Shown here: piece after piece, positions 34,833-44,060 of the stretch
Layout of the letters: every line of letters starts with the position of its first letter
How positions within the stretch are numbered: the first letter of the stretch is position 1
NCBI GenBank assembly: GCA_025210655.1
Contig: JAOARG010000054.1
Location: 1-64,000 of the forward strand
Reading direction: 5' to 3'
Origin: Bacillota bacterium
Lineage (GTDB): Bacteria; Bacillota; Clostridia; Peptostreptococcales; Acidaminobacteraceae
Length of the DNA stretch: 64,000 nucleotides
The notes under the pieces: model-generated
The model's input: the letters and a program-made list of their open reading frames with translations, nothing else
What the model was told of the DNA's origin: nothing
Database searches by the model: none
Made by a program: the position numbers and the translations under genes

Positions 34833-35229
34833 TTTCAGCCAAGCATCATCTTTGATGATAGCCCAGCTAGAGCTACAGCTCCAAGCCCAGCAACAAAATA
34901 GCTTGTTAGCCTAGCGAAGTCAGTTGACCTTCTAGTCCAAGGAAACTTTCCCTGCGGAAAAGTGGTTTAAGTAATATCTAAAAAAACACTGCAATCATAG
35001 TGACAAAAATCACTTAATTGCAGTGTATCTTTTCATAAAATTTATAGAATTCTAAGCAACTATATGAACAAGCAAAACAACCGCCCTAACATTTAACGAG
35101 CCTTTATGAAGTAAAGCATCCATGCTCAAATTGCAAAGCAATAGCTGGACTTGAAACAAAATTAAGTTTCAGCTGGGCTAAGAATTGTAAATTCTTGCTG
35201 AGCTAATTATCATAGATAATTGCTAGTCA
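34833..35229. repeat. Fishbone repeat, linker GCTGGGCTA
   Basis: The left half (34833-34916) has linkers AGCCAAGC, AGCCCAGC, AGCCCAGC and AGCCTAGC. The right half (35110-35229) has AGCTGGAC, AGCTGGGCTA and GCTGAGCTA in inverse sense. Intervening palindromes are unrelated in sequence: ATCATC-TTT-GATGAT, GAGCT-ACAGCTC, AACAA..TTGTT, AGCAT-CC-ATGCT, ATTGC-AAA-GCAAT, GAAAC..GTTTC, AGAATT-GTA-AATTCT, ATTATC-ATA-GATAAT. Confidence 0.72.
34984..35027. terminator. Central hairpin of the patatin-fabZ gap
   Basis: ACACTGCAAT pairs with ATTGCAGTGT, and inside it AGTGA pairs with TCACT. It is flanked by an A-tract on the left and TATCTTTT on the right, so it could terminate in either direction, most usefully the fabZ transcript on the minus strand. 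Confidence 0.6.
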
Positions 35230-35242
35230 TCAAGTTCCTTAA

Positions 35243-35668
35243 TTAGCCTGTAATTCCAAACATTATATCACCTTTACAAGCGATTTGATCACCTACGTAA
35301 GCAATTGCCTTACCTTTACCAATATTTCTTCTTACAGAATCAATTGTAACTTCCATTCTTAAAGTATCTCCAGGAACAACTTGCTTCTTAAATCTTACAT
35401 TATCAATACCTGCAAAAACAGCTAGCTTGCCTTTATATTCTTCAAGACTTAATAAAGCAACTGCACCTACTTGAGCCATAGCTTCAACAATTAATACCCC
35501 TGGCATAATAGGATTTCCTGGGAAATGTCCCTGGAAGAAAGGCTCGTTAATAGTAACATTTTTAATACCAACAGCCCTAACCCCTTCTTCTATTTCAACA
35601 ATTTTGTCCACTAATAAAAATGGATATCTATGTGGAATAATATTCTGAATTTCAACATTGCTTAACAT
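35243..35668 (-). CDS. fabZ: (3R)-hydroxyacyl-ACP dehydratase FabZ
   Basis: A 141-residue hotdog-fold dehydratase of fatty-acid synthesis, removing water from 3-hydroxyacyl-ACP. The catalytic His48 lies in [20 protein letters not shown] and the catalytic Glu62 at the end of that segment (LIVEAMAQ); the N-terminal [14 protein letters not shown] is also characteristic. Length and motifs are complete. It is encoded 20 bases after the rod-binding flgJ gene, in the position of Bacillus ywpB behind flhO-flhP, so it is probably part of the flgF-flgG-flgJ transcript from a sigma-28 promoter. Confidence 0.96.
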   Translation of the reverse strand: MLSNVEIQNIIPHRYPFLLVDKIVEIEEGVRAVGIKNVTINEPFFQGHFPGNPIMPGVLIVEAMAQVGAVALLSLEEYKGKLAVFAGIDNVRFKKQVVPGDTLRMEVTIDSVRRNIGKGKAIAYVGDQIACKGDIMFGITG

Positions 35669-35688
35669 AATCTATTCTCCTTTTTTAT

Positions 35689-36036
35689 CTAAAAGTATTT
35701 TTTACTTAGCTGCCTCTCAAGCATCTTTGCAAGTCCTATACCTTCACCCTTAGAAATTTCTTTGGACATTTCTTCATCTAGCATAGACTCAAATAATTCT
35801 CTTTCGTAAGACTTTTCAAGTATTCCATCTTTTCCAACTGATTTTCTCATGTTTTGAAACATCATGTTTACAAAAATTGATTCAAAATCTTGGGATACCT
35901 TTTTAAGTTCTTCGTCACTTCCTGATTCCTTGGCTTTTTCAAGAACATCTTGGAAATCAGAAAGGGTTTTGTCCATAGAATTACTCTTATTTTTATTTAT
36001 TAAACTATTTAAGTTAACAGAATCATTAATTTTCAT
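35689..36036 (-). CDS. flgJ: FlgJ-type rod-binding protein (no muramidase domain)
   Basis: A 115-residue protein equal to the N-terminal rod-binding domain of FlgJ: EELKKVSQDFESIFVNMMFQ, NMRKSVGKDGILEKSYEREL and MSKEISKGEGIGLAKMLERQ. The C-terminal muramidase domain found in proteobacterial FlgJ is absent, as in other Firmicutes and spirochaetes. It would cap the growing rod. It starts ten bases after the flgG stop. Confidence 0.9.
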   Translation of the reverse strand: MKINDSVNLNSLINKNKSNSMDKTLSDFQDVLEKAKESGSDEELKKVSQDFESIFVNMMFQNMRKSVGKDGILEKSYERELFESMLDEEMSKEISKGEGIGLAKMLERQLSKKYF

Positions 36037-36046
36037 CTATATCACC

Positions 36047-36838
36047 CTATCTCTTGAGGTTGTTTGCCATTTCTAACATCTGGTCTGCTGTCTGGATTGC
36101 CTTGGAATTTATCTCATAAGCTCTTTGCGCAGTGATCATATTGATCATTTCATCTACTACCTGAACGTTTGATCTTTCTACAAAACCTTGTCTTACATTT
36201 CCAGACTCCCCATCTTCAGAAAGTACTGCAGCTCCAGAAGCAGCAGTTTCTTTTAACAGGTTGCTTCCAACACTCTCAAGTCCCGATGGATTAACAAAGT
36301 TATAAAGATTTACTGTAGCTACATCTTCAAACTCATCACTATCAAGTCTTTGTACTCTTATTAGTCCTGCTTTTGAAATTTCTACATCCCTAACATTCTC
36401 TCCAAGTTCAATTATTCCACCATCTCCCTGAAGAAAATATCCATCAGATGTTACAAGTCTTCCAGAAGCATCATCAACACTTACTTTAAATGTACCATCC
36501 TTTGTATAAAAACTATTACCTTGTCCATCTTGGACTTCAAAAAATCCCTGTCCATCTATTGCCATATCATAAGGATTATCAGTTCTTTCAAGATTACCTT
36601 GGGAAAAGTCCCTAGTAATTGCCGAAGTCATTACTCCATGACCTACTTCTAAGTTTACCGGCTTTCCTTCCCCATCTTCAAAATTTGCTGGTATAAGCTT
36701 CTCATAAAGAAGATCCTTAAATTCGGTTCTTTGCTTTTTATATCCAACAGTATTTACATTAGCCAAGTTATTTGAAATCGTATCAATATTAAGTTGTTGC
36801 GATTTCATACCTGATGCTGCTGTCCAAAGTGCTCTCAT
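36047..36838 (-). CDS. flgG: FlgG-type flagellar rod protein (FlhP)
   Basis: A 263-residue distal-rod protein. MRALWTAASGMKSQQLNIDT and ISNNLANVNTVGYKKQRTEF (about 21-40) form the conserved basal-body N-terminus. NPYDMAIDGQGFFEVQDGQG (about 97-116) is the FlgG family's middle motif, and the C-terminus VVDEMINMITAQRAYEINSK is the matching helix. Full length. It lies 16 bases after flgF in a paired arrangement like Bacillus flhO-flhP. Confidence 0.95.
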   Translation of the reverse strand: MRALWTAASGMKSQQLNIDTISNNLANVNTVGYKKQRTEFKDLLYEKLIPANFEDGEGKPVNLEVGHGVMTSAITRDFSQGNLERTDNPYDMAIDGQGFFEVQDGQGNSFYTKDGTFKVSVDDASGRLVTSDGYFLQGDGGIIELGENVRDVEISKAGLIRVQRLDSDEFEDVATVNLYNFVNPSGLESVGSNLLKETAASGAAVLSEDGESGNVRQGFVERSNVQVVDEMINMITAQRAYEINSKAIQTADQMLEMANNLKR

Positions 36839-36854
36839 TTATTCATCCTCCTAT

Positions 36855-37931
36855 TTATACCTTACCAATACTATTAACTGACTTATCCATAGTCTCATCA
36901 TAAGCTTTAATAATCTTTTGATTTGACTCATAATTTCTAAAAAGTGTCATCATATTTATCATTTCTTTTATTGTATCAACATTAGAATTTTCAATATGTC
37001 CCTGAATAATCTCACCGTCAAAGTTTACTACTTCAAGCTCCTTATCTTCAACAGGTCTCCACATTGACTCTCCTACTTTTCTAAGATCCCTTGGATTTTC
37101 AAACTTAACCACATCAAACTTATCAGCTACTTGACCATCAACTAAAATTTCACCAAATTGATTTATTGATACAAGTGAACCTTCAATAGTAATATCTCCA
37201 TCAAAGCCTTGAACCTTGTATCCTTCATTTGTAACCAAAGTATTGTTTGCATCTATCTTAAAACTTCCATTTCTAGTATATCTCATTCCATCAGGTGTAG
37301 ATATTTTGAAAAAACCGTCTCCCTTAAGGGCAAAATCAAGCATATTATTAGTTGGAAGAAGCTGTCCTTGGGAAAAATTTGTTTCAATTCTATTTATCCT
37401 AACACCTGCATTCATTGTTCCTATAACCGATTTGTGTTCTTTTATAATTAAATTATCAACTGTTTCTCCGTCAACAATTACGTTTCCTAATTTATCAATC
37501 TCATATGGTTTTTCTCCGACATAAACCTTATTTCCAGATCTACCGATTACTTCATTTCCATAAAGTGTATCTGTATCGCCTTTCATATCAACACTATAGG
37601 TAGAAAGATATCCATCTTTATCTACGGAAAGATTCAAATTCTTATCAAACGAATCTCCTAGTCCTGTTCTAACTTTAAAAAATCCTCCGTCAGTTTCAAG
37701 AAGGTATCTATCTTCAACCTGAGTAACCTCAACACCCTTATAGTCTTTCTCCATAGTTGCATAATACTGACCATGAATTTTTGAAATCAAAGTATCTTCA
37801 AATGATTCAGTAATAAGTTCATCTTTCTTATATCCAGATGTATTTGCATTGGCAATATTATTACTTACTACATCAATTCTTCTATTATTATTTACAAGGG
37901 CTGAGCCCGCTGTATAAAGTCCTCTAAACAT
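36855..37931 (-). CDS. flgF: FlgF/FlhO-type flagellar rod protein
   Basis: A 358-residue rod protein paralogous to the gene downstream. The start is ATG 37931 (MFRGLYTAGSALVNNNRRID), favoured over a TTG seven codons upstream because homology begins here and GGGAGTGG precedes it. VVSNNIANANTSGYKKDELI is the N-terminal signature, NMLDFALKGDGFFKISTPDG the middle, and NVDTIKEMINMMTLFRNYES the C-terminal helix. At 358 residues it is longer than typical FlgF. A sigma-28-type promoter overlaps the mbl terminator just upstream. Confidence 0.93.
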   Translation of the reverse strand: MFRGLYTAGSALVNNNRRIDVVSNNIANANTSGYKKDELITESFEDTLISKIHGQYYATMEKDYKGVEVTQVEDRYLLETDGGFFKVRTGLGDSFDKNLNLSVDKDGYLSTYSVDMKGDTDTLYGNEVIGRSGNKVYVGEKPYEIDKLGNVIVDGETVDNLIIKEHKSVIGTMNAGVRINRIETNFSQGQLLPTNNMLDFALKGDGFFKISTPDGMRYTRNGSFKIDANNTLVTNEGYKVQGFDGDITIEGSLVSINQFGEILVDGQVADKFDVVKFENPRDLRKVGESMWRPVEDKELEVVNFDGEIIQGHIENSNVDTIKEMINMMTLFRNYESNQKIIKAYDETMDKSVNSIGKV

Positions 37932-37963
37932 ATTATCCACTCCCGAATACAAGTCTGATTAGA

Positions 37964-37990
37964 TTATCGACAAAATAAAGAAGAACTTTA
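37964..37990 (-). promoter_or_regulatory. Sigma-28-type promoter of flgF-flgG-flgJ-fabZ
   Basis: The minus strand has TAAAG (37990-37986), 14 bases, and GTCGATAATC. The -35 box lies inside the 3' arm of the mbl terminator, and the terminator's T-rich tail serves as promoter spacer. Confidence 0.8.
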
Positions 37991-38017
37991 AGTTTTTAAG
38001 TAAAAAACTTAAAGTTC
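37975..38017 (-). terminator. Intrinsic terminator of mbl overlapping a promoter
   Basis: A perfect 15-pair stem (GAACTTTAAGTTTTT, 37983-37997, with its complement at 38003-38017) is followed on the minus strand by TTCTTTATTTT. It begins 17 bases after the mbl stop. Confidence 0.82.
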
Positions 38018-38033
38018 CTAATATATTTTTTTA

Positions 38034-39065
38034 TTATTTATGCTTATACCCTCTACCGTTTGTAAGCATACTTTTCTCAAGTACATCCAGATGCTCAAGA
38101 GACATTCCAGTTCCCTTAGCAACACAAGAAACTGTATCCTCTGCAATATAAGTCGGTATACCTGTTCTTTTTTCTAAAAGTTTATTAAGGCCGTGTAACA
38201 GGGCTCCACCGCCAGTCATTACTATACCTCTACTTGAAATATCAGAAGCAAGCTCTGGTGGTGTTTTTTCAAGTACATTATGGACAGCATCACATATTGA
38301 ATTTACACACTCTTGAAGAGCTTCAAGCATTTCTTCACTAGTAACTGTTATATTCTTAGGAAGACCAGTAATAAGGTCTCTACCCCTACAATCCATCTTT
38401 ATAGATTTAGCCCTAGGAGATGCAGTACCAATATTTATCTTAAGTTCCTCTGCAGTTCTTTCTCCAATAAGAAGATTATGAGCTTTTCTCATATATTTGA
38501 TAATAGCCTCATCAAATTTATCCCCAGCAACCTTAATAGATTTGCTTACAACAATACCACCAAGAGATATTACAGCTATATCAGCAGTACCACCACCAAT
38601 ATCTATTACCATATTTCCATCTGGTTTTGTTATATCAAGACCTGCTCCAATTGCAGCTGCTATTGGTTCTTCAATAAGGAATGTTCTTCCTCCACCAGCT
38701 TCAACAGTAGCATCAATTACTGCTCTCTTTTCAACCTCAGTAACACCACTTGGAACACATACTATAATCTTCGGCTTAAAGAATCTCTTTCTACCGCAAG
38801 TTTTATTAATAAAATATCTAAGCATTCTTTCTGTTACTTCATAGTCAGAAATTACTCCATCTTTCAAAGGTCTAATTGCAACAATATTACCTGGAGTTCT
38901 ACCAAGCATTTTTCTAGCTTCCTGACCAACAGCTAAAACCTTGTCCGAATTTTTATCTATAGCAACAACAGAGGGTTCCTGAAGAACAATCCCCTTACCT
39001 TTTATGTATACCAATACACTTGCCGTACCTAAATCTATTCCAATCTCTGCTCCAATTCCGAACAC
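38034..39065 (-). CDS. mbl: MreB/Mbl cell-shape actin homologue
   Basis: A 343-residue bacterial actin that organises wall elongation. IGIDLGTASVLVYIKGKGIV (about 8-27) is phosphate loop 1; GGGTADIAVISLGGIVVSKS (about 158-177) phosphate loop 2; GIVMTGGGALLHGLNKLLEK the adenosine motif near the C-terminus. All nucleotide-binding segments are intact. Its place between murA and flgF/flgG is the position of mbl in Bacillus, so Mbl is the better name, although MreB and Mbl are hard to separate by sequence alone. It is probably monocistronic. Confidence 0.93.
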   Translation of the reverse strand: MFGIGAEIGIDLGTASVLVYIKGKGIVLQEPSVVAIDKNSDKVLAVGQEARKMLGRTPGNIVAIRPLKDGVISDYEVTERMLRYFINKTCGRKRFFKPKIIVCVPSGVTEVEKRAVIDATVEAGGGRTFLIEEPIAAAIGAGLDITKPDGNMVIDIGGGTADIAVISLGGIVVSKSIKVAGDKFDEAIIKYMRKAHNLLIGERTAEELKINIGTASPRAKSIKMDCRGRDLITGLPKNITVTSEEMLEALQECVNSICDAVHNVLEKTPPELASDISSRGIVMTGGGALLHGLNKLLEKRTGIPTYIAEDTVSCVAKGTGMSLEHLDVLEKSMLTNGRGYKHK

Positions 39066-39140
39066 TTGTATACCCCACCTTCCAGAATTAATTTTTATAT
39101 TATAATCAGTATTACTGTTATTTCCTTCTTAATATGTTCT

Positions 39141-39170
39141 TCCGACCTACGACCTACGAACCACGACCTA
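39141..39170 (-). repeat. Single heptad arm A4
   Basis: TCCGACCTACGACCTACGAA followed by CCACGACCTA has the right-arm orientation of the heptad element. No left arm is found in this gap. Confidence 0.6.
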
Positions 39171-39366
39171 AGCCAAATAGTACATACTCTTACCCTTTAT
39201 GATATCATTAAATGACTCCCTAGTAAAAGGAAAAAAGGTTACAAGATTTTTAATTTTTTCATATTGTAATAGTATACTTTATAATTATTAAAATATTACT
39301 AAAATTTTATAAATCTCTAACATTAATAATATCACTAAACATGTATTATTTTCAATACAAAAAGTA

Positions 39367-39395
39367 GAAAAACAGCCATTTAAGGCTGTTTTTAA
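39367..39395 (-). terminator. Intrinsic terminator of murA
   Basis: On the minus strand AAAAACAGCC, TTAAAT, GGCTGTTTTT form a symmetric stem followed by CTACTTTTTG. It begins about 10 bases after the murA stop codon. Confidence 0.9.
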
Positions 39396-39401
39396 ACTAT
39401 A

Positions 39402-40658
39402 TTAATCTTCTTCTCTGTATATTCTTGCTCCAAGGCTTGTCAACTTACTTTCAATTTCAACATATCCCCTATCGATATGATAAATATTATGAATTTCAGT
39501 TTTCCCCTCTGCAACTAGTCCAGCTAGTATAAGGGTTGCTCCGGCTCTTAAATCAGTTGCAGATACTTTCGCACCCTCAAGTCTTTTAATTCCTTCTACA
39601 ACGGCACTATGACCTTCTATTCTGATTTTAGCACCCATTCTTGTAAGCTCACTTACATGCATGAATCTATTTTCGAATACCGTCTCATTAACAACACTTG
39701 ATCCATTAGCCACTGTCATAAGACCCATAAACTGAGATTGTAAATCTGTAGGGAATCCTGGATAAGGAAGAGTTGTAACATCTACAGCTTTTAACTCACC
39801 AGTAGATCTAACCCTAAGGGCATCATCCATTTCTTCAATATCTACTCCACATTCTCTTAATTTAGCAATTACAGGTTTAATATGATTTGGAACAACATTT
39901 TCAATTGTTATATCTCCCCCTGTAATAGCTGCTGCAACCATATATGTTCCAGTTTCAATTCTATCAGGAATAACCTGATGTCTTGTTCCACCAAGTCTTT
40001 CAACACCTGTAATTTTAATTGTATCAGTACCAGCTCCCTTAATATTAGCTCCTAGCTTATTTAGGAAGTTAGCAAGATCAGTTATTTCAGGCTCTTCAGC
40101 CGCATTTTCAATAATTGTAACACCCTCAGCCAAAGTTGCCGCCATCATGATGTTCTCTGTCGCACCTACACTTGGGAAATCTAGATAAATCGTATTTCCA
40201 ACAAGTTTATCTGCTTTTCCTTCGATATATCCATGTTCTATATTAATTTCCACACCTAAAGACTTAAATCCCTTAAGATGAAGATCAACAGGTCTTGCAC
40301 CTATTGCACATCCTCCTGGTAGAGGAATCTTAGCGTTTTTAAGTCTAGCAAGTAAAGGTCCCATTACAAAGAACGAAGCCCTCATCTTAGTAATTAATTC
40401 ATATGGAGCTTCCGCAGTCTTAATCTCCGGAGTATAAATCTCCAATGACCCATTCTCAAGCTTAGTCACTTCAGAACCTAAAGACCTAAGAACCGCCGAC
40501 ATTACGTTAACATCTTTCAAATCAGGTACATCTTCAATAATACACTTTTCTTCAGCAAGTAAAGCCGCAGCCATAATAGGCAGAACAGCATTCTTTGCAC
40601 CACTTATTCTCACAGACCCCTTTAAAGGCCCACTTTTTTCAACTACAATCTTAGGCAC
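39402..40658 (-). CDS. murA: UDP-N-acetylglucosamine 1-carboxyvinyltransferase MurA
   Basis: A 418-residue enzyme for the first committed step of peptidoglycan synthesis, adding enolpyruvate from PEP to UDP-GlcNAc. KNAVLPIMAAALL (about 22-34) and the active-site loop IPLPGGCAIGARPVDLHLKG, with Cys117, the residue alkylated by fosfomycin, are intact. FPTDLQSQFMGLMTVANG lies in the second domain. The ATG at 40658 has an AAGGAGG site. It is monocistronic between repeat-filled gaps. A second MurA paralogue may exist elsewhere, as in other Firmicutes. Confidence 0.97.
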   Translation of the reverse strand: MPKIVVEKSGPLKGSVRISGAKNAVLPIMAAALLAEEKCIIEDVPDLKDVNVMSAVLRSLGSEVTKLENGSLEIYTPEIKTAEAPYELITKMRASFFVMGPLLARLKNAKIPLPGGCAIGARPVDLHLKGFKSLGVEINIEHGYIEGKADKLVGNTIYLDFPSVGATENIMMAATLAEGVTIIENAAEEPEITDLANFLNKLGANIKGAGTDTIKITGVERLGGTRHQVIPDRIETGTYMVAAAITGGDITIENVVPNHIKPVIAKLRECGVDIEEMDDALRVRSTGELKAVDVTTLPYPGFPTDLQSQFMGLMTVANGSSVVNETVFENRFMHVSELTRMGAKIRIEGHSAVVEGIKRLEGAKVSATDLRAGATLILAGLVAEGKTEIHNIYHIDRGYVEIESKLTSLGARIYREED

Positions 40659-40879
40659 TGTAATCCTCCTTAAGTCACTACGTAATGATCTGAATATAAT
40701 ACTTTGCTATATGTGTTATGTTTTGCTTCATAATATGCTTAACATACTATTCCCATTCTAATTATATCCGTATTTTTTATTATATATGATAATGTTATAA
40801 ACTTAAAGTGATATTGTTAAAAATTTATTATAAGATATCTCTAAATTTATAAGACAAACCGTTACTTTACGGTTTATTT

Positions 40880-41077
40880 AGGGGAAGAGGGGAATCGTAC
40901 AAGACTTCGTTTGTACTAGAGGAATCAATCTTGTAGGCAAGATTTTGGAGAAAAGGAAGGACTTAAGAGCTATAAAGCACTATAGTAAGGTCTTATGTTT
41001 TCCTTTTCACCTAGGTTTCCCTTAAAGAAACCGATTCACCTAGCACAAGTATTTGTGCGATTCCCCTCTTCACCTAA
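40880..41077. repeat. Inverted pair of GGGGAATC two-hairpin units (B3/B4)
   Basis: Left unit: GGGGAAGAGGGGAATCG, hairpin TACAA..TTGTA, CTAGAGGAATC, hairpin AATCTTG-TAGG-CAAGATT, TTGGAGAAAAGGAAG. Right unit, read on the minus strand: GAAGAGGGGAATCG, hairpin CACAA..TTGTG, CTAGGTGAATC, hairpin GGTTTC..GAAACC, TAGGTGAAAAGG. Both hairpins differ between units yet remain paired. Confidence 0.78.
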
Positions 41078-41095
41078 AATAGTTGCTAAGCAACA

Positions 41096-41190
41096 ACTTG
41101 TCGAAGAACTATGTTAATAAGTTCTGCCTTGTCGAATGAAATGACTTGTCGAGTACCAAAGGTGCGCCTTGTCGTTTTTTTCTAAGGAAA
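41096..41190. repeat. Direct hairpin array, linker CTTGTCGA
   Basis: Four copies of (GC)CTTGTCG(A) separate small palindromes: GTTGC-TAA-GCAAC, AGAACT..AGTTCT, a weak ATGAAATGA segment, GTACC-AAA-GGTGC, and TTTTTT-CTAAGG-AAAAAA. The linkers all point the same way, and the array runs straight into the atp terminator hairpin. Confidence 0.7.
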
Positions 41191-41224
41191 AAACAGGGAC
41201 TATGCAATATGCATAGTCCCGAAT
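41190..41224 (-). terminator. Intrinsic terminator of the atp operon
   Basis: GGGACTATGCA / TGCATAGTCCC around a three-base loop is followed on the minus strand by TGTTTTTTCC. It starts three bases after the atpC stop codon. Confidence 0.92.
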
Positions 41225-41226
41225 TT

Positions 41227-41640
41227 TTATTTATCTGTAGAAACCCCAGAAACTCTAATTCTGTTGATTGCCTTATTAAGTGCAATTTTTGCCCTTAACG
41301 TATCTAAATCTTCATCCTTTTTTTCAAGTCTCTTTTGAGCTCTATCTAGTGCCGCTTTAGCTCTATTTGCATCAATTTCATCAGCCCATTCTGCACAGTC
41401 AGTTACTATTGTTGTCTTATCTTCCTCAACACATAGGAATCCTCCTGAACAAGCTGCATCTTTAAATTTGCCATCAATTTTAACTCTGACAGATCCAATA
41501 GATACTGGAGCTACTAAAGGTTCGTGGTCATTAAGTATTCCAACATCACCCTCGGCTGTTCTAACAATAACCATTTCCACATCACCTTCAAAGAAATTCT
41601 TATCTGGTGTTACTATTTCAAGTGGATATGCTGAAGCCAT
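41227..41640 (-). CDS. atpC: ATP synthase F1 epsilon subunit
   Basis: A 137-residue epsilon subunit of the central stalk. The start ATG 41640 (MASAYPLEIVTPDKNFFEGD) has GGAGGTG six bases upstream and matches the family N-terminus; a nine-codon extension is unlikely. GDVGILNDHEPLVAPVSIGS is the conserved beta-sandwich motif. The C-terminal helical hairpin (DRAQKRLEKKDEDLDTLRAK) can inhibit rotation. It is the last gene of the atp operon and is followed by a strong terminator. Confidence 0.96.
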   Translation of the reverse strand: MASAYPLEIVTPDKNFFEGDVEMVIVRTAEGDVGILNDHEPLVAPVSIGSVRVKIDGKFKDAACSGGFLCVEEDKTTIVTDCAEWADEIDANRAKAALDRAQKRLEKKDEDLDTLRAKIALNKAINRIRVSGVSTDK

Positions 41641-41703
41641 AATTACACCTCCGAATATCATTACCACTGAAAAAAATCATATCAGTGTTACATCAGTATT
41701 TAT

Positions 41704-43134
<1,431 letters not shown>

Positions 43135-43164
43135 TTACTATATTATATCAATTAAGATTAATGT

Positions 43165-44031
43165 TTATTTTAAAGCCTCTGCACCACCAACAATCTCAGT
43201 GATTTCCTGAGTAATTGCTGCCTGACGTGCCTGGTTAAATGATAATGTTAAGCTATCTATAAGCTCAGCTGCATTATCAGATGCATTTTCCATGGACATT
43301 CTTCTTGCTGCTTGCTCAGAAGCTGCAGATTCAATTAGTCCTCCATAAATAGTACTCTCTACATACTTTGGTATAATGTAGCTAAGTACCATTTCTGGTG
43401 ATGGCTCATAATTTACGTAAACAAACTCTTCTGGTTCATCAATTTGATTAACCTTCTTATCAACATCAACAGGAAGTAGTTTAATTAGCTCGGCTTCTTG
43501 AACAATTGTACTTCTAAGTCTTGTAAAGGCAAACTTGATTTCATCAATCTCTTTGTCCTTATACATATTTAGAGCAATTCTCGAAATATCTATTGCATGC
43601 ATATATTCCGGCTTTTCAGAAATACCTGTATGGGATTTCACAATATCCATACCAGTCTTAGTGAAAAAGTCTGTTCCTTTTCTTCCTACAACTATTATAA
43701 CTGCATCCTTAATACCTATATCATGGGTTACTGCCTTTAAGACATTATTGTTATATCCCCCACAAAGACCCCTATCTGAAGTGACAACGATATAAAGGGA
43801 TTTTTTTACCTCTCTATTATCGATATATTCATTTTTGATACTTTTTTCAGTCTCAATTATACTTCTAACAGTATCTGTAACTGTTTCAAAATAAGGTCTA
43901 GTGATATCTATACGATCCCTAGATTTTTTTAGCTTTGCAGTAGAAACAAGTTCCATGGCTTTGGTAATTTGCATAGTACTGTTGATACTTTTGATTTTTC
44001 TATTTATATCTCTGGTACCCATTCCTGCCAT
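43165..44031 (-). CDS. atpG: ATP synthase F1 gamma subunit
   Basis: A 288-residue rotor shaft subunit. The N-terminal coiled-coil helix (IKSINSTMQITKAMELVSTA) and the C-terminal helix (DSLTLSFNQARQAAITQEIT) are the conserved ends that enter the alpha/beta hexamer; ITSDRGLCGGYNNN-like sequence (VTSDRGLCGGYNNN, about 87-100) is the family signature. Length is normal. It lies 29 bases after atpA. Confidence 0.97.
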   Translation of the reverse strand: MAGMGTRDINRKIKSINSTMQITKAMELVSTAKLKKSRDRIDITRPYFETVTDTVRSIIETEKSIKNEYIDNREVKKSLYIVVTSDRGLCGGYNNNVLKAVTHDIGIKDAVIIVVGRKGTDFFTKTGMDIVKSHTGISEKPEYMHAIDISRIALNMYKDKEIDEIKFAFTRLRSTIVQEAELIKLLPVDVDKKVNQIDEPEEFVYVNYEPSPEMVLSYIIPKYVESTIYGGLIESAASEQAARRMSMENASDNAAELIDSLTLSFNQARQAAITQEITEIVGGAEALK

Positions 44032-44060
44032 CGTTTATTTCCCTCCTAGTAGGAACTAAC

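Larger units (their letters stand above)
34716..35242. other. Gene-free gap between patatin gene and fabZ
   Basis: About 530 bases without a supportable gene. The left and right parts are two halves of a fishbone repeat with AGCCCAGC/GCTGGGCT linkers; between them lie a strong central hairpin at about 34985-35026 and unstructured AT-rich DNA. Confidence 0.7.
39066..39401. other. Gap between mbl and murA lacking spoIID, spoIIQ and spoIIID
   Basis: 336 bases with the murA terminator, one heptad arm (39141-39170) and AT-rich DNA that probably contains the mbl promoter. No reading frame of note is present. In spore-forming relatives this interval usually carries spoIID, an M23 peptidase (spoIIQ) and spoIIID. 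Confidence 0.7.
40659..41226. other. Gene-free gap between atpC and murA
   Basis: 568 bases without a gene. From the murA side leftward in the sequence: about 200 bases of AT-rich DNA that must include the murA promoter, a head-to-head pair of GGGGAATC two-hairpin units, a CTTGTCGA direct hairpin array, and the atp operon terminator. Confidence 0.7.

Noticed and set aside
34833-35229. The multi-hairpin gap considered as a tRNA cluster.
   Set aside because: No acceptor stem, anticodon arm or T-loop GTTCAA-type sequence is present at the required spacing; the hairpins are too small.
38313-38936. A 207-codon plus-strand frame opposite mbl.
   Set aside because: Its composition (Ser/Asn/Tyr/Phe-rich) is what antisense of mbl would give; no start signal or homology is seen.
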